Origin: an uncultured Clostridia bacterium
GTDB taxonomy: Bacteria > Bacillota > Clostridia > Oscillospirales > Oscillospiraceae
Assembly: GCA_947365965.1 (NCBI GenBank)
Contig: CANAZG010000026.1
Span: forward strand, 1-32,525
Length of the DNA stretch: 32,525 nucleotides
Direction of reading: 5' to 3'
The position numbers and the translations under genes are program-made. Below, one piece after another: positions 14,012 to 21,036 of this stretch; the stretch's first letter is position 1; each line of letters begins with the position of its first letter. Below the pieces are notes generated by a model. That model made no database searches and was not told where the DNA came from. It was given only the letters and a program-made list of their open reading frames with translations.

Positions 14012-14899
14012 ATGACACACACAGAACCCGCGTTTGCAAAACTGAACCTGACCCTGGACATTTTGGGCAAGCGCGAGGACGGCTACCACAACATGCGCAT
14101 GGTGATGCAGTCCATTGATCTGCACGACGTGGTGACCGTCTCCACCCGGGAGACCCCCGGCCTGACCCTGACCACAGACCTCCCCTTCCTGCCCAGGGGG
14201 GACGGCAACATCGCCGGCAAGGCGGCGGCCCGGTTTTTCCAGGCCACCGGCCAGTGCGCCCCAGGCCTCGCCATCGACATCCGCAAAAAAATTCCCGTCT
14301 GCGCCGGCATGGCCGGCGGCAGCAGCGACGGCGCGGCCGTACTGCGGACCCTCCGCCGCCTCTGCGCCCCGGACATGCCCCAGAAGGAGCTGGAGGAGAT
14401 CGGTGCGCTGGTGGGCAGCGACGTGCCCTACTGCGTCCGGGGCGGCACGGTCCTGGCCGAGGGCCGGGGCGAGATTCTCACGGATCTGCCGCCCCTGCCG
14501 CCCTGCTTCCTGGTGGTGTGCAAGCCCGCCTGCTCCGTGTCCACGCCGGAGCTCTTTGGACTGGTGCGGAGCAAGCGGCTGCGCTGCCACCCATACACCG
14601 CCGCTCTCCTCTCCGCCCTGGAGCAGGGGGATCTGGAGGCTGCCGCCCATCGATTCTACAACGTATTCGAGGACGTGCTGCCCGCCCGGTACTCCCAGGT
14701 GTTCGAGCTCAAGGGCGCGCTCCTGGAGCGGGGGGCCATGGCCGCCTCCATGACCGGCAGCGGCCCCTCGGTGTTCGGGCTCTTCCGGGATGAGGAGCCC
14801 GCCCGGCAGGCGGCGGAGGCCCTGGCGGGGTCCTGCCAGGAGGTGTTCCTGTGCCGGCCCGTGGCCAGGGAGGATGTCTCTTCTTCTTTTTCTTTTTGA
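14012..14899 (+). CDS. ispE: 4-diphosphocytidyl-2-C-methyl-D-erythritol kinase
   Basis: 295 residues, GHMP kinase of the MEP isoprenoid pathway; phosphorylates the 2-hydroxyl of CDP-ME with ATP. The N-terminal motif AFAKLNLTLDILGKREDGYHNMRMVMQSI (about 8-36) carries the catalytic Lys, the glycine-rich ATP loop is PVCAGMAGGSSDGAA (near 95-109) and MTGSGPSVFGLF lies near 247-258. GGAGG is 5 bp before the ATG. The last residues (SSSFSF) and the TGA stop are encoded by the first arm of palindrome D, so the natural C-terminus was probably rewritten by the repeat. The catalytic core is intact. Confidence 0.95.
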   Translation: MTHTEPAFAKLNLTLDILGKREDGYHNMRMVMQSIDLHDVVTVSTRETPGLTLTTDLPFLPRGDGNIAGKAAARFFQATGQCAPGLAIDIRKKIPVCAGMAGGSSDGAAVLRTLRRLCAPDMPQKELEEIGALVGSDVPYCVRGGTVLAEGRGEILTDLPPLPPCFLVVCKPACSVSTPELFGLVRSKRLRCHPYTAALLSALEQGDLEAAAHRFYNVFEDVLPARYSQVFELKGALLERGAMAASMTGSGPSVFGLFRDEEPARQAAEALAGSCQEVFLCRPVAREDVSSSFSF

Positions 14900-14933
14900 A
14901 AAAAGAAAAAGAAGCAAAAAGAAAAACTTTTAG
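14883..14933 (+). repeat. AT-rich palindromic repeat, copy D
   Basis: Perfect 15-bp arms (14883-14897 and 14900-14914) around GA, then the tail CAAAAAGAAAAACTTTTAG. The ispE stop codon (14897-14899) lies in the hairpin tip. Probably also the ispE transcription end, though the downstream run is A-rich rather than T-rich on the plus strand. Confidence 0.8.
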
Positions 14934-14969
14934 TCCATCTTTTATTTCTTCCCATCTTTTTCAGAAAAT

Positions 14970-15034
14970 TGGTATAAAACACCAGAACACCGTCCATACT
15001 GGATACAGACATTCCAGTTTGGACGGTGTTTTTT
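14970..15034 (+). promoter_or_regulatory. Extended -10 promoter followed by a 5' terminal hairpin with T run
   Basis: TGG TATAAA (14970-14978) resembles an extended -10 box. About 8 bp later starts an 18-bp stem with one mismatch (14986-15003 and 15013-15030, loop TACAGACAT), closed by TTTTTT (15029-15034), directly before the ATG of a 75-residue reading frame. It may be an intrinsic terminator of ispE, or a hairpin at the very 5' end of the small gene's mRNA that controls it. No clear -35 box is present. Confidence 0.5.
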
Positions 15035-15262
15035 ATGAAATTGAGAAATAAGCTTCTCCTCTCCGCGCTCATCGGCTTCTGCGCCATGCTGCTCTCTACT
15101 ACGCCCATGTGGTGGGGCGTGCTCTTCTCCCCCATTGCCCAGCAGCTCACCACCGCCCCCGTTGCCGAGGACACCTCCGGCGGCGTCTGCTGGGAGGAGG
15201 ATGGTACGGTCCTCCGCTTCAAGTCCCTTGATCTGCTGTTTTCTTTCCTCCATCAATCATAG
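15035..15262 (+). CDS. Small putative membrane or secreted peptide, unknown function
   Basis: 75 residues from ATG 15035. The N-terminus KLRNKLLLSALIGFCAMLLSTT is a basic segment plus hydrophobic helix, like a signal peptide or anchor, and the remainder is polar with one Cys (SGGVCWEEDG). No family recognised. Its only possible ribosome binding site (GGACGG) is buried in the stem of the hairpin just upstream, so expression is doubtful or conditional. Codon composition is in line with neighbours, which argues for a real gene. Confidence 0.45.
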   Translation: MKLRNKLLLSALIGFCAMLLSTTPMWWGVLFSPIAQQLTTAPVAEDTSGGVCWEEDGTVLRFKSLDLLFSFLHQS

Positions 15263-15264
15263 CG

Positions 15265-15305
15265 GGAAACGGCCCGTTCGGACAAAATCCGAACGGGCCG
15301 TTTCC
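15265..15305. terminator. Strong hairpin between convergent genes
   Basis: Perfect 18-bp arms (15265-15282 and 15288-15305) with loop CAAAA, placed between the small plus-strand gene (ends 15262) and the AGCS symporter (minus, ends 15376). There is no long T run on either side; its symmetry would suit a bidirectional terminator or mRNA 3' end. Confidence 0.6.
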
Positions 15306-15375
15306 TGTCTGCCCTTGGGGCGGGAGCTGGGGCCGGTCCCGCAGCTCCCGCCCGTGAAAGGGGAGGGAGAAAAGC

Positions 15376-16794
15376 TTACTTGCGCAGGTTCTTTTTGCCG
15401 GAGAAGTATTCGTTCGTCAGCTTGAAGACCACAGGGCACAGTACAATAATACCGATCAGGTTGGGGATTGCCATCAGACCGTTGAGGGTGTCGGCGATGT
15501 CCCAGGCAAGACCCAGCTCCATGGTGGCGCTGATGATGATGACCAGAGTATAGATGATCTGATAGGGCTTGATGGCCTTGTTGCCCAGGATGAACTCCCA
15601 GCAGCGGGTGCCGTAGAGGCCCCAGCTGAGGATGGTGGACAGGGCGAACAGGCTCAGGCCAATGGCGATAATCAGAGCGCCGATCTTGGGCCCGAACACG
15701 GTGCCCAGGGCCTGTGCGTTCAGGGCGGTGGTGCCCTGTACGCCGTAGTTCAGAGTGGCGTCGTCCAGCGCCAGCAGGATGGTCAGACCGGACAGGGTGC
15801 AGATGACGATGGTGTCCATGAACACCTCGAAGATGCCGTAGAGACCCTGCTTGACGGGGTTGGACTCGGAGGAGGCGGCGTGGGCGATAGGAGCGGAGCC
15901 CAGACCGGCCTCGTTGGAGAACACGCCGCGCTTGACGCCCCAGGTGATGCACAGCTTCACGCCGATGCCGGCGGCGCCGCCGGTGACAGCCTCGGGACTG
16001 AAAGCGCCCTGGAAGATCATGCCGAACACGCGGGGAATCTCGCCGATGTTGAAGAGCACCACAGCCAGACAGGCCAGGATATAGATGGCGCTCATCACGG
16101 GCACCAGCTTCTCGGTGACGGCGCCGATGCGCTTGATGCCGCCGATGAGGACCACGCCCACGATAATCATCAGGATGATGGCCAGGACGATGTTAATCAT
16201 GTTCCTGCTCTCCGCGGCGGCGGGAACAAAGGCCTGGATAGCGGTGTTGATGGAGTCGGTGATGTTGCCCACCTGCACGGCGTTGCCGATACCGAAGGAG
16301 GCGAGGCCGCCGAAGATACAGAAGATGACGCCCAGCCACTTCCAGTTCTTGCCAAGGCCGTTCTTGATATAGTACATGGGGCCGCCAACCCAGTCGCCCT
16401 GGGCGTTGCGCTCACGGAACTTGACGCTCAGGAGAACCTCGGAGTACTTGGTGGCCATGCCCAGCAGAGCGGACACCCACAGCCAGAAGATAGAGCCGGC
16501 GCCGCCCAGGGTCACGGCGGTGGTGATGCCGGCGATGTTGCCGGTGCCGACGGTGGCGGCCAGCGCGGTAGTCAGGGCCTGGAAGGGAGTGACCTCGCCC
16601 TCCTTGGCCTCGTGCTTGTCAAACATTTTGCCGATGGTGTTTTTCATGGCGTAGCCGAACTTCCTGAACTGGAAGCCCTTCAGGCCCACAGTGAGGATAA
16701 TGCCCGCGCCCATGAGGAGAACCAGTGCGGGAACGCCCCACACAATGCCGTTCAGCCAACCGTTGCCGGCAGCGATCGCGCTATAGATATCCAT
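15376..16794 (-). CDS. Sodium:alanine/glycine symporter (AGCS family)
   Basis: 472 residues with about ten membrane helices. AGCS landmarks: GNIAGITTAVTLGGAGSIFWLWVSALLGMATKYSEVLL near 100-137, WVGGPMYYIKNGLGKNWKWLG, and KRGVFSNEAGLGSAPIAHAAS near 293-313. It imports small neutral amino acids with Na+. The tandem glycine riboswitch upstream indicates that glycine is a likely substrate or signal; glycine-riboswitch-controlled AGCS genes are common in Firmicutes. ATG 16794 follows AAGGAGAGA. Monocistronic, with a hairpin after it. Confidence 0.95.
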   Translation of the reverse strand: MDIYSAIAAGNGWLNGIVWGVPALVLLMGAGIILTVGLKGFQFRKFGYAMKNTIGKMFDKHEAKEGEVTPFQALTTALAATVGTGNIAGITTAVTLGGAGSIFWLWVSALLGMATKYSEVLLSVKFRERNAQGDWVGGPMYYIKNGLGKNWKWLGVIFCIFGGLASFGIGNAVQVGNITDSINTAIQAFVPAAAESRNMINIVLAIILMIIVGVVLIGGIKRIGAVTEKLVPVMSAIYILACLAVVLFNIGEIPRVFGMIFQGAFSPEAVTGGAAGIGVKLCITWGVKRGVFSNEAGLGSAPIAHAASSESNPVKQGLYGIFEVFMDTIVICTLSGLTILLALDDATLNYGVQGTTALNAQALGTVFGPKIGALIIAIGLSLFALSTILSWGLYGTRCWEFILGNKAIKPYQIIYTLVIIISATMELGLAWDIADTLNGLMAIPNLIGIIVLCPVVFKLTNEYFSGKKNLRK

Positions 16795-16827
16795 ACTCTC
16801 TCTCCTTAATTTTATTTACATACCGGG

Positions 16828-16858
16828 AATAAAATAGAGGAGACGCCTGAGCGTCTCC
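16828..16858 (-). terminator. Expression-platform terminator of the glycine riboswitch
   Basis: On the minus strand, GGAGACGC, loop TCAG, GCGTCTCC (16839-16858), then TCTATTTTATT. It lies between the aptamers and the AGCS start. The preceding GGGAGACGGGG (about 16859-16869) can compete for the same partner, giving a plausible antiterminator. Confidence 0.65.
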
Positions 16859-16927
16859 CCGTCTCCCAGAGAAAAACAGCCTCCCAGCCACCCCAGGAAG
16901 ACCGGTTCCCGGGCTGGCCATATAGCG

Positions 16928-17100
16928 GGTTCTGTCCTTTTGCCTGAGAGATTACGGGGATCGGCCGTTTGCACCTTCGGCACCCGCGCCAGCGGGCTTC
17001 TCCAGAATTTCGTCCGCCCGCAGTCCTGCCGTCTGGCACCTGGACGAGTTACGCCTTTGGTGGGAGCTCTTCCCCGGGGAATCCCTCCACTCTCCTGCGG
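16928..17100 (-). ncRNA. Tandem glycine riboswitch (gcvT type)
   Basis: Read on the minus strand. Aptamer 1 (about 17100-17015) starts GGAGAGTGGAGGG and holds CACCAAAGGCG and TCCAGGTGCCAGACGG. Aptamer 2 (about 17005-16930) starts TCTGGAGAAGCCC, carries the hallmark GCCGAAGGTGCAA and ends ATCTCTCAGGCAAAAGGACA. These are the conserved pieces of the glycine class. Two aptamers on one RNA bind glycine, with the expression platform at 16828-16870. In front of a transporter gene such switches may turn expression either on or off; the terminator suggests transcriptional control. This element explains most of the 512-bp gap 16795-17306. Confidence 0.92.
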
Positions 17101-17130
17101 ACATCTTCCGAGTATGTAGTTGATAAATGT

Positions 17131-17159
17131 ATTTTACCAGATTCTCTCAGCTTATGCAA
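17131..17159 (-). promoter_or_regulatory. Promoter of the glycine riboswitch / AGCS transcript
   Basis: On the minus strand, TTGCAT (17154-17159), 17 bp, TAAAAT (17131-17136) with TGG just before (extended -10). The start would be near 17124, about 25 bp ahead of aptamer 1. Confidence 0.7.
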
Positions 17160-17191
17160 GCATTTTTTACAGAACATTCACAGTTTTTCTC

Positions 17192-17230
17192 TTGACAACC
17201 CTGCCCTCTTTGTGGAAAATAGGATATAAT
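17192..17230 (+). promoter_or_regulatory. Probable promoter region of the nitroreductase-Nudix gene
   Basis: TTGACA (17192-17197) and TATAAT (17225-17230) are both perfect but 27 bp apart, too far for one promoter. TTGACA with AAAATA at 17216-17221 (18 bp) is an alternative pairing. A promoter is likely here but its exact boxes are uncertain. Confidence 0.35.
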
Positions 17231-17306
17231 GTCGATTCTTACCCTTTTTAAGGGGCTGAAACATCCGGCGCCGGCGCCCTGGGGGCCCGTCCGGAAAGGA
17301 GGAGCC

Positions 17307-18398
17307 ATGAATCTGTTGGAAGCTGTTTGGGTCCGCCGCTCCCAGCGGACCTATCTGCCCCGTCCCCTGGAGGAGGTCCAGCGGGAGCAGCTGGGCAAGG
17401 CCCTGGCGGAGTGCAGCCGCCGCTCCGGACTGCATCTCCGGCTGGTGTGTCCCCGGGTCTCGCCCTTTGCGGGCCAGGGGCGTCTGAAGGGGGCCCGGGA
17501 GTATCTCCTGCTGGCCGGTCCGGCGGAGGATCCGGATCTGGAGGAGAAGTGCGGCTACTGGGGAGAGGAGCTGGTCCTCACCGCTGCGGCCATGGGCCTG
17601 GGGACCTGCTGGGTGGGCGGGACCTATGACCGGGAGGCCTGTCTGGCCCAGCTGGAGCCGGGGGAGACCCTGGTGTGCGTGGCGGCGGTGGGCATTCCCG
17701 AGGGAAGTCCTGCCCCCCGGCCCCTGCGGCCCGCCGGGGAGCTGGCCCTGCTGACGGACTCTGCGCCGGCCTGGTTTGACGCCGGCATCGCCGCCGTGCA
17801 GCGGGCCCCCTCGGCCATGAACCGGCAGGGGTACCGCTTCCAGCTCCGGCCCGACGGTGCCGTCCAGGCCCGGCTCTCCGGGGGCGGGTCCTTTGCCCTG
17901 GTGGATCTGGGCATCGCCAAGCGCCACTTCCAGCTGGGGGCCCACGGCGGCGTGTGGACCTGGGGCGACGGCGGGGTGTTCCATAAGGCGGCGGAAGAGA
18001 AGTCCTGCGGCGCGGTGATCTGGCGGCCCGCAGGGGAGGGGAGGGAGTACCTTCTGGCCCGCCACAACGGGGGCCACTGGAGCTTCCCCAAGGGCCACGT
18101 GGAGGGCCGGGAGAGCGAGCGAGAGACCGCCGCGCGGGAGATATGGGAGGAGACAGGCCTCACGGCGGACATCGACACAGGGTTCCGCCGGGTGGTCACC
18201 TACTCCCCCGGGCCGGGGATCGTCAAGGACGTGGTCTTTTTCACCGCCACCCCCGCCGGGGGCACGGAGCGCCGCCAGGAGGCGGAGATCGCCCAGCTGG
18301 GCTGGTTCTCCTTCCGGGAGGCCCGGGCCCTGGTCACCTATGCCACAGACGAGGAGGTCCTGCTGGCGGCGGAGGCCTATCTCAGGGAAAAATCGTGA
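17307..18398 (+). CDS. Nitroreductase-like domain fused to a Nudix hydrolase
   Basis: 363 residues from ATG 17307, with AAGGAGGA just upstream; an earlier in-frame start at 17229 has none. Residues 1-215 match TM1586-type nitroreductase-like proteins: RRSQRTYLPRPL, GYWGEELVLTAAAMGLGTCWVGG, APSAMNRQGYRF and ALVDLGIAKRHF, expected to bind FMN. Residues about 230-360 are a Nudix domain with a full Nudix box (about 263-285: GHVEGRESERE then REIWEETGL), in the style of Ap4A/NUDT2-like enzymes (GGHWSFPKGH). The stop lies before a shared hairpin. Fusion of the two folds in one chain is uncommon; the substrate might be a nucleotide or flavin derivative. Confidence 0.88.
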   Translation: MNLLEAVWVRRSQRTYLPRPLEEVQREQLGKALAECSRRSGLHLRLVCPRVSPFAGQGRLKGAREYLLLAGPAEDPDLEEKCGYWGEELVLTAAAMGLGTCWVGGTYDREACLAQLEPGETLVCVAAVGIPEGSPAPRPLRPAGELALLTDSAPAWFDAGIAAVQRAPSAMNRQGYRFQLRPDGAVQARLSGGGSFALVDLGIAKRHFQLGAHGGVWTWGDGGVFHKAAEEKSCGAVIWRPAGEGREYLLARHNGGHWSFPKGHVEGRESERETAAREIWEETGLTADIDTGFRRVVTYSPGPGIVKDVVFFTATPAGGTERRQEAEIAQLGWFSFREARALVTYATDEEVLLAAEAYLREKS

Positions 18399-18434
18399 AA
18401 AATAGAGGGAGGAGGGGCTGGCCCCTCCTCCCTC
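18396..18434 (-). terminator. Shared terminator between Nudix fusion and phosphoesterase genes
   Basis: Perfect 14-bp arms, GAGGGAGGAGGGGC (18405-18418) and its complement (18421-18434), separated by only 2 nt. On the minus strand it is followed by TCTATTTTTCACGATTTTT, so it ends the phosphoesterase transcript; the stem includes part of that gene's stop codon. On the plus strand there is no T run. Confidence 0.7.
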
Positions 18435-19119
18435 ATTCCATGATCTTTTTCGGCGCAAAGCGGAGGTAGTCCGCCGCCACCAGGGCGTAGCCCACGCCCT
18501 CCACCGTCCCCTCAATGGCCCGCTTGTGGGTGGGGCCGTGGAGGTGGCCGTAGAAGCACCGCTCCACCCCGTATTCCTCCAGCTTCCGCAGGATCTCCGG
18601 GCAGCGGTACCCGGCGTACAGGGGCGGGTAGTGGAGGAAGGCCAGGATCTTCCTGCCCTCCGCCGCCTTCATCGACGCCTCCAGACGGCCCACCTCCCGG
18701 TTGAGCACCTTCTCGTTGTGGCCGGACTGCTCCTCCTCGTAGAACCACCCCCGGGTCCCGCACAGGGCGTAGTCCCCGTAGGCGTGGCAGTTGTTGTGGA
18801 GGATGCCAATGGTGGTGATGCCGTTGTCCTGGAAGAAACGGGTCATCTTGGCGGCGGTGGTCCACCAGTAGTCGTGGTTCCCCTTCACCAGCAGCTTTTT
18901 CCCCGGCAGGCGGTCGATGAAGCGGAAGTCCTCCAGACTCTCCTGGAGGTCAATGCCCCAGGAGGTGTCCCCGCACAGGACGGTCACATCCTCCGCCGTG
19001 AGCCGGGAGAAGGCCTCCTCCAGCCGCTGGACGTGGTTGGCCCAGCCCGGGCCGAATACGTCCATGGGCTTGTTGACAGACAGGGACAAATGCAGATCGC
19101 CGATTGCGTAGAGGGCCAT
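18433..19119 (-). CDS. Calcineurin-like metallophosphoesterase
   Basis: 228 residues. All five metal-binding blocks are visible: GDLHLS (about 7-12), GDTSWG (about 50), GNHDYWW (about 79), HYPP (about 162) and GHLHGPTH (about 191-198), which coordinate two metal ions. It has no signal peptide or membrane helix, so a cytosolic phosphatase or phosphodiesterase. The substrate is unknown; the WGIDL and NHDYWW blocks match a clostridial subgroup annotated only as phosphohydrolase. It starts 52 bp after the thrC stop on the same strand, so it may be co-transcribed. Confidence 0.9.
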   Translation of the reverse strand: MALYAIGDLHLSLSVNKPMDVFGPGWANHVQRLEEAFSRLTAEDVTVLCGDTSWGIDLQESLEDFRFIDRLPGKKLLVKGNHDYWWTTAAKMTRFFQDNGITTIGILHNNCHAYGDYALCGTRGWFYEEEQSGHNEKVLNREVGRLEASMKAAEGRKILAFLHYPPLYAGYRCPEILRKLEEYGVERCFYGHLHGPTHKRAIEGTVEGVGYALVAADYLRFAPKKIME

Positions 19120-19171
19120 AGGCGGACTCCTTTTTCGTGGAAAAGTTGGGGGCGGCAGTCCGGGGGTCAGA

Positions 19172-20656
19172 TCACTTCAGAAAATCCAGCACCACGTCCT
19201 CCATGGCCTCCCGCTTTGTCACCTGATGGAACCGGGGGGCCTTGCCCTTCAAGGCGGCCAGACGGACCGGCGCGGCCACGCCGGTGGCGGCCTCCAGCTG
19301 GGCGATGCGCTCCACGCTGTCCGATACCGGGGTCTCGCCGATAGCGGAGAGGACGCTGTCGCAGAATTTGTAGGGGCTGGCGGTGGAGAGGAAGACGGCC
19401 GGGGTCATATCGCCGGTCTCCCTGCGGTAGTCGGTGAGCACCTTGGCCGCCACGGCGGTGTGGGTGTCGATGAGATAGCCGCAGCGGTAGAGCTGGGCCA
19501 CGGTGGAGGCGGTGTCCTCCTCGCCGCAGAAGCCGCCGTAGAACAGCTCCCCCAGCTTTGCGCGCATCTCCTCGGGGATCTCATAGCGGCCCCGCTCCCG
19601 CAGCTGCTCCATCAGGGAGCGGATGAGCCCGTCGTCCCCGCCGCTCAGATCGAAGAGCAGCCGCTCCAGGTTGCTGGAGATGAGGATGTCCATGGAGGGG
19701 GACATGGTGGTGTGGAAGGGGCGGTTGCGGTCGTACACGCCGGTGCGGAGAAACTCCGTGAGCACATCGTTGCAGTTGGAGGCGCAGATGAGCTTCCCCA
19801 CCGGCAGTCCCATCCGCCGGGCGTAGTAGCAGGCCAGGATGTTGCCGAAGTTCCCGGTGGGCACGCAGAAGTTCACCTTGTCCCCCAGCTTGATCTCCTT
19901 GGCGTTGAGGAGGTCGCAGTAGGCGGAGATATAGTAGACCACCTGGGGCAGGATGCGCCCCCAGTTGATGGAGTTGGCGGAGGAGAGGAAGCATCCCCGC
20001 TTCTCCAGCTCCTCCCGGATGGCCGGATCGGAGAAGATGCGCTTGACGCCGTTCTGGGCGTCGTCGAAGTTGCCCTCCACGGCGCACACGCCTACGTTGT
20101 CCCCCTCCTGGGTGACCATCTGAAGCTTCTGGATCTCGCTGACCCCGTCCCTGGGATAGAATACCAGAATCTTGGTCTGCTCCACGTCCGCAAAGCCCTC
20201 CATGGCCGCCTTGCCGGTGTCCCCGGAGGTGGCCACCAGAATGCAGGCGGTCTTCTCCTCGCCGGTCATCCTCAGGCTGGTGGAGAGCAGCTGGGGCAGC
20301 ATTTGCAGGGCCATGTCCTTGAAGGCGCTGGTGGGCCCGTGCCACAGCTCCAGGCACCAGGTGTGCCGGTCCATCTGGCGCAGGGGGGCTGCGGCGGGGG
20401 CGTCGAACCGGTCCGGGCCGTAGGCCCGCTCGGCGAAGAGGCTCAGATCCTCGGGCCGGAATTGCTCCAGATACTTGCCCATGATGTAGGCCGCCCGGCG
20501 GGGATAGGACATGCCCCGCAGCATCTCCACGTCCAGGGCCCGGAGCACAGGGAAGTGGACGGGCGTGAACAGCCCGCCGTCCCGGCTCAGCCCCATCGTG
20601 ATGGCCTCCGCCGCGCTCACCCGCAGGCTCTTGTCTCGCGTACTCAAATATTGCAT
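19172..20656 (-). CDS. thrC: Threonine synthase
   Basis: 494 residues from ATG 20656 (GGAGG 8 bp upstream; a longer reading frame from 20683 lacks a site). PLP-dependent, converts O-phosphohomoserine to threonine. The N-terminus MQYLSTRDKSLRVSAAEAITMGLSRDGGLF is that of the long ThrC form, the PLP lysine lies in LWHGPTSAFKDMALQ (about 105-119), and phosphate binding is provided by VATSGDTGKAA (about 140-150) and VPTGNFGNILA (about 258-268). Last member of the lepB operon. No hom or classical thrB in the window; the ApgM-like protein at 10205 is a candidate for the missing kinase. Confidence 0.96.
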   Translation of the reverse strand: MQYLSTRDKSLRVSAAEAITMGLSRDGGLFTPVHFPVLRALDVEMLRGMSYPRRAAYIMGKYLEQFRPEDLSLFAERAYGPDRFDAPAAAPLRQMDRHTWCLELWHGPTSAFKDMALQMLPQLLSTSLRMTGEEKTACILVATSGDTGKAAMEGFADVEQTKILVFYPRDGVSEIQKLQMVTQEGDNVGVCAVEGNFDDAQNGVKRIFSDPAIREELEKRGCFLSSANSINWGRILPQVVYYISAYCDLLNAKEIKLGDKVNFCVPTGNFGNILACYYARRMGLPVGKLICASNCNDVLTEFLRTGVYDRNRPFHTTMSPSMDILISSNLERLLFDLSGGDDGLIRSLMEQLRERGRYEIPEEMRAKLGELFYGGFCGEEDTASTVAQLYRCGYLIDTHTAVAAKVLTDYRRETGDMTPAVFLSTASPYKFCDSVLSAIGETPVSDSVERIAQLEAATGVAAPVRLAALKGKAPRFHQVTKREAMEDVVLDFLK

Positions 20657-20679
20657 GATCGTATCCTCCAGGAGCGCGT

Positions 20680-21036
20680 TCACTCAAACGCGCTCATAAT
20701 ATACTTGACGTGCCAGCCGTCCTCCCGGGCCCACACCTCCGCCACATCGAACCGGCAGGGGCAGTCCAGCGGGCTCTGGGTCAGATAGAAGGACGCCGCC
20801 TGCCGCAGCCGCCGGCGCTTGGCGGGGGTGACGGCCTCCCGGCCCGGGGCGATGGCGTCCGGGGAGCGGGTCTTCACCTCCACAAAGCAAAGGATCCCCG
20901 CCGGGTCCCAGGCCACCAGATCCAGCTCCCCCCAGCGGCAGCGGTACTGCCGGGCCAGGATCCGGTAGCCCCGCTCCTCCAGGGCCGCAGAGACGGCGGC
21001 CTCCCCCAGGTCTCCCCGCCGCTTCCGCTCATCCAA
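20680..21036 (-). CDS. yraN: UPF0102 (YraN) family nuclease-like protein
   Basis: 118 residues of the YraN family with a restriction-endonuclease-like core: GDLGEAAVSAALEERGYRILARQYRCRWGELDLVAWDPAGILCFVEVKTRS (about 8-59). GE-LDLVAWD and FVEVKTR are the metal-binding PD-(D/E)XK elements. Its role in bacteria is not settled; frequent linkage to rnhB, as here, suggests nucleic-acid processing. Overlaps rnhB by 8 bp. Confidence 0.9.
   Translation of the reverse strand: MDERKRRGDLGEAAVSAALEERGYRILARQYRCRWGELDLVAWDPAGILCFVEVKTRSPDAIAPGREAVTPAKRRRLRQAASFYLTQSPLDCPCRFDVAEVWAREDGWHVKYIMSAFE

Noticed and set aside
12755-14933. The palindromes as CRISPR repeats or phage attachment sites
   Set aside because: Irregular spacing, both orientations, variable arms, no spacers, cas genes or integrase.
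17192-17230. TTGACA and TATAAT read as one strong promoter
   Set aside because: 27 bp apart, outside the workable spacer range; kept only as a low-confidence region.
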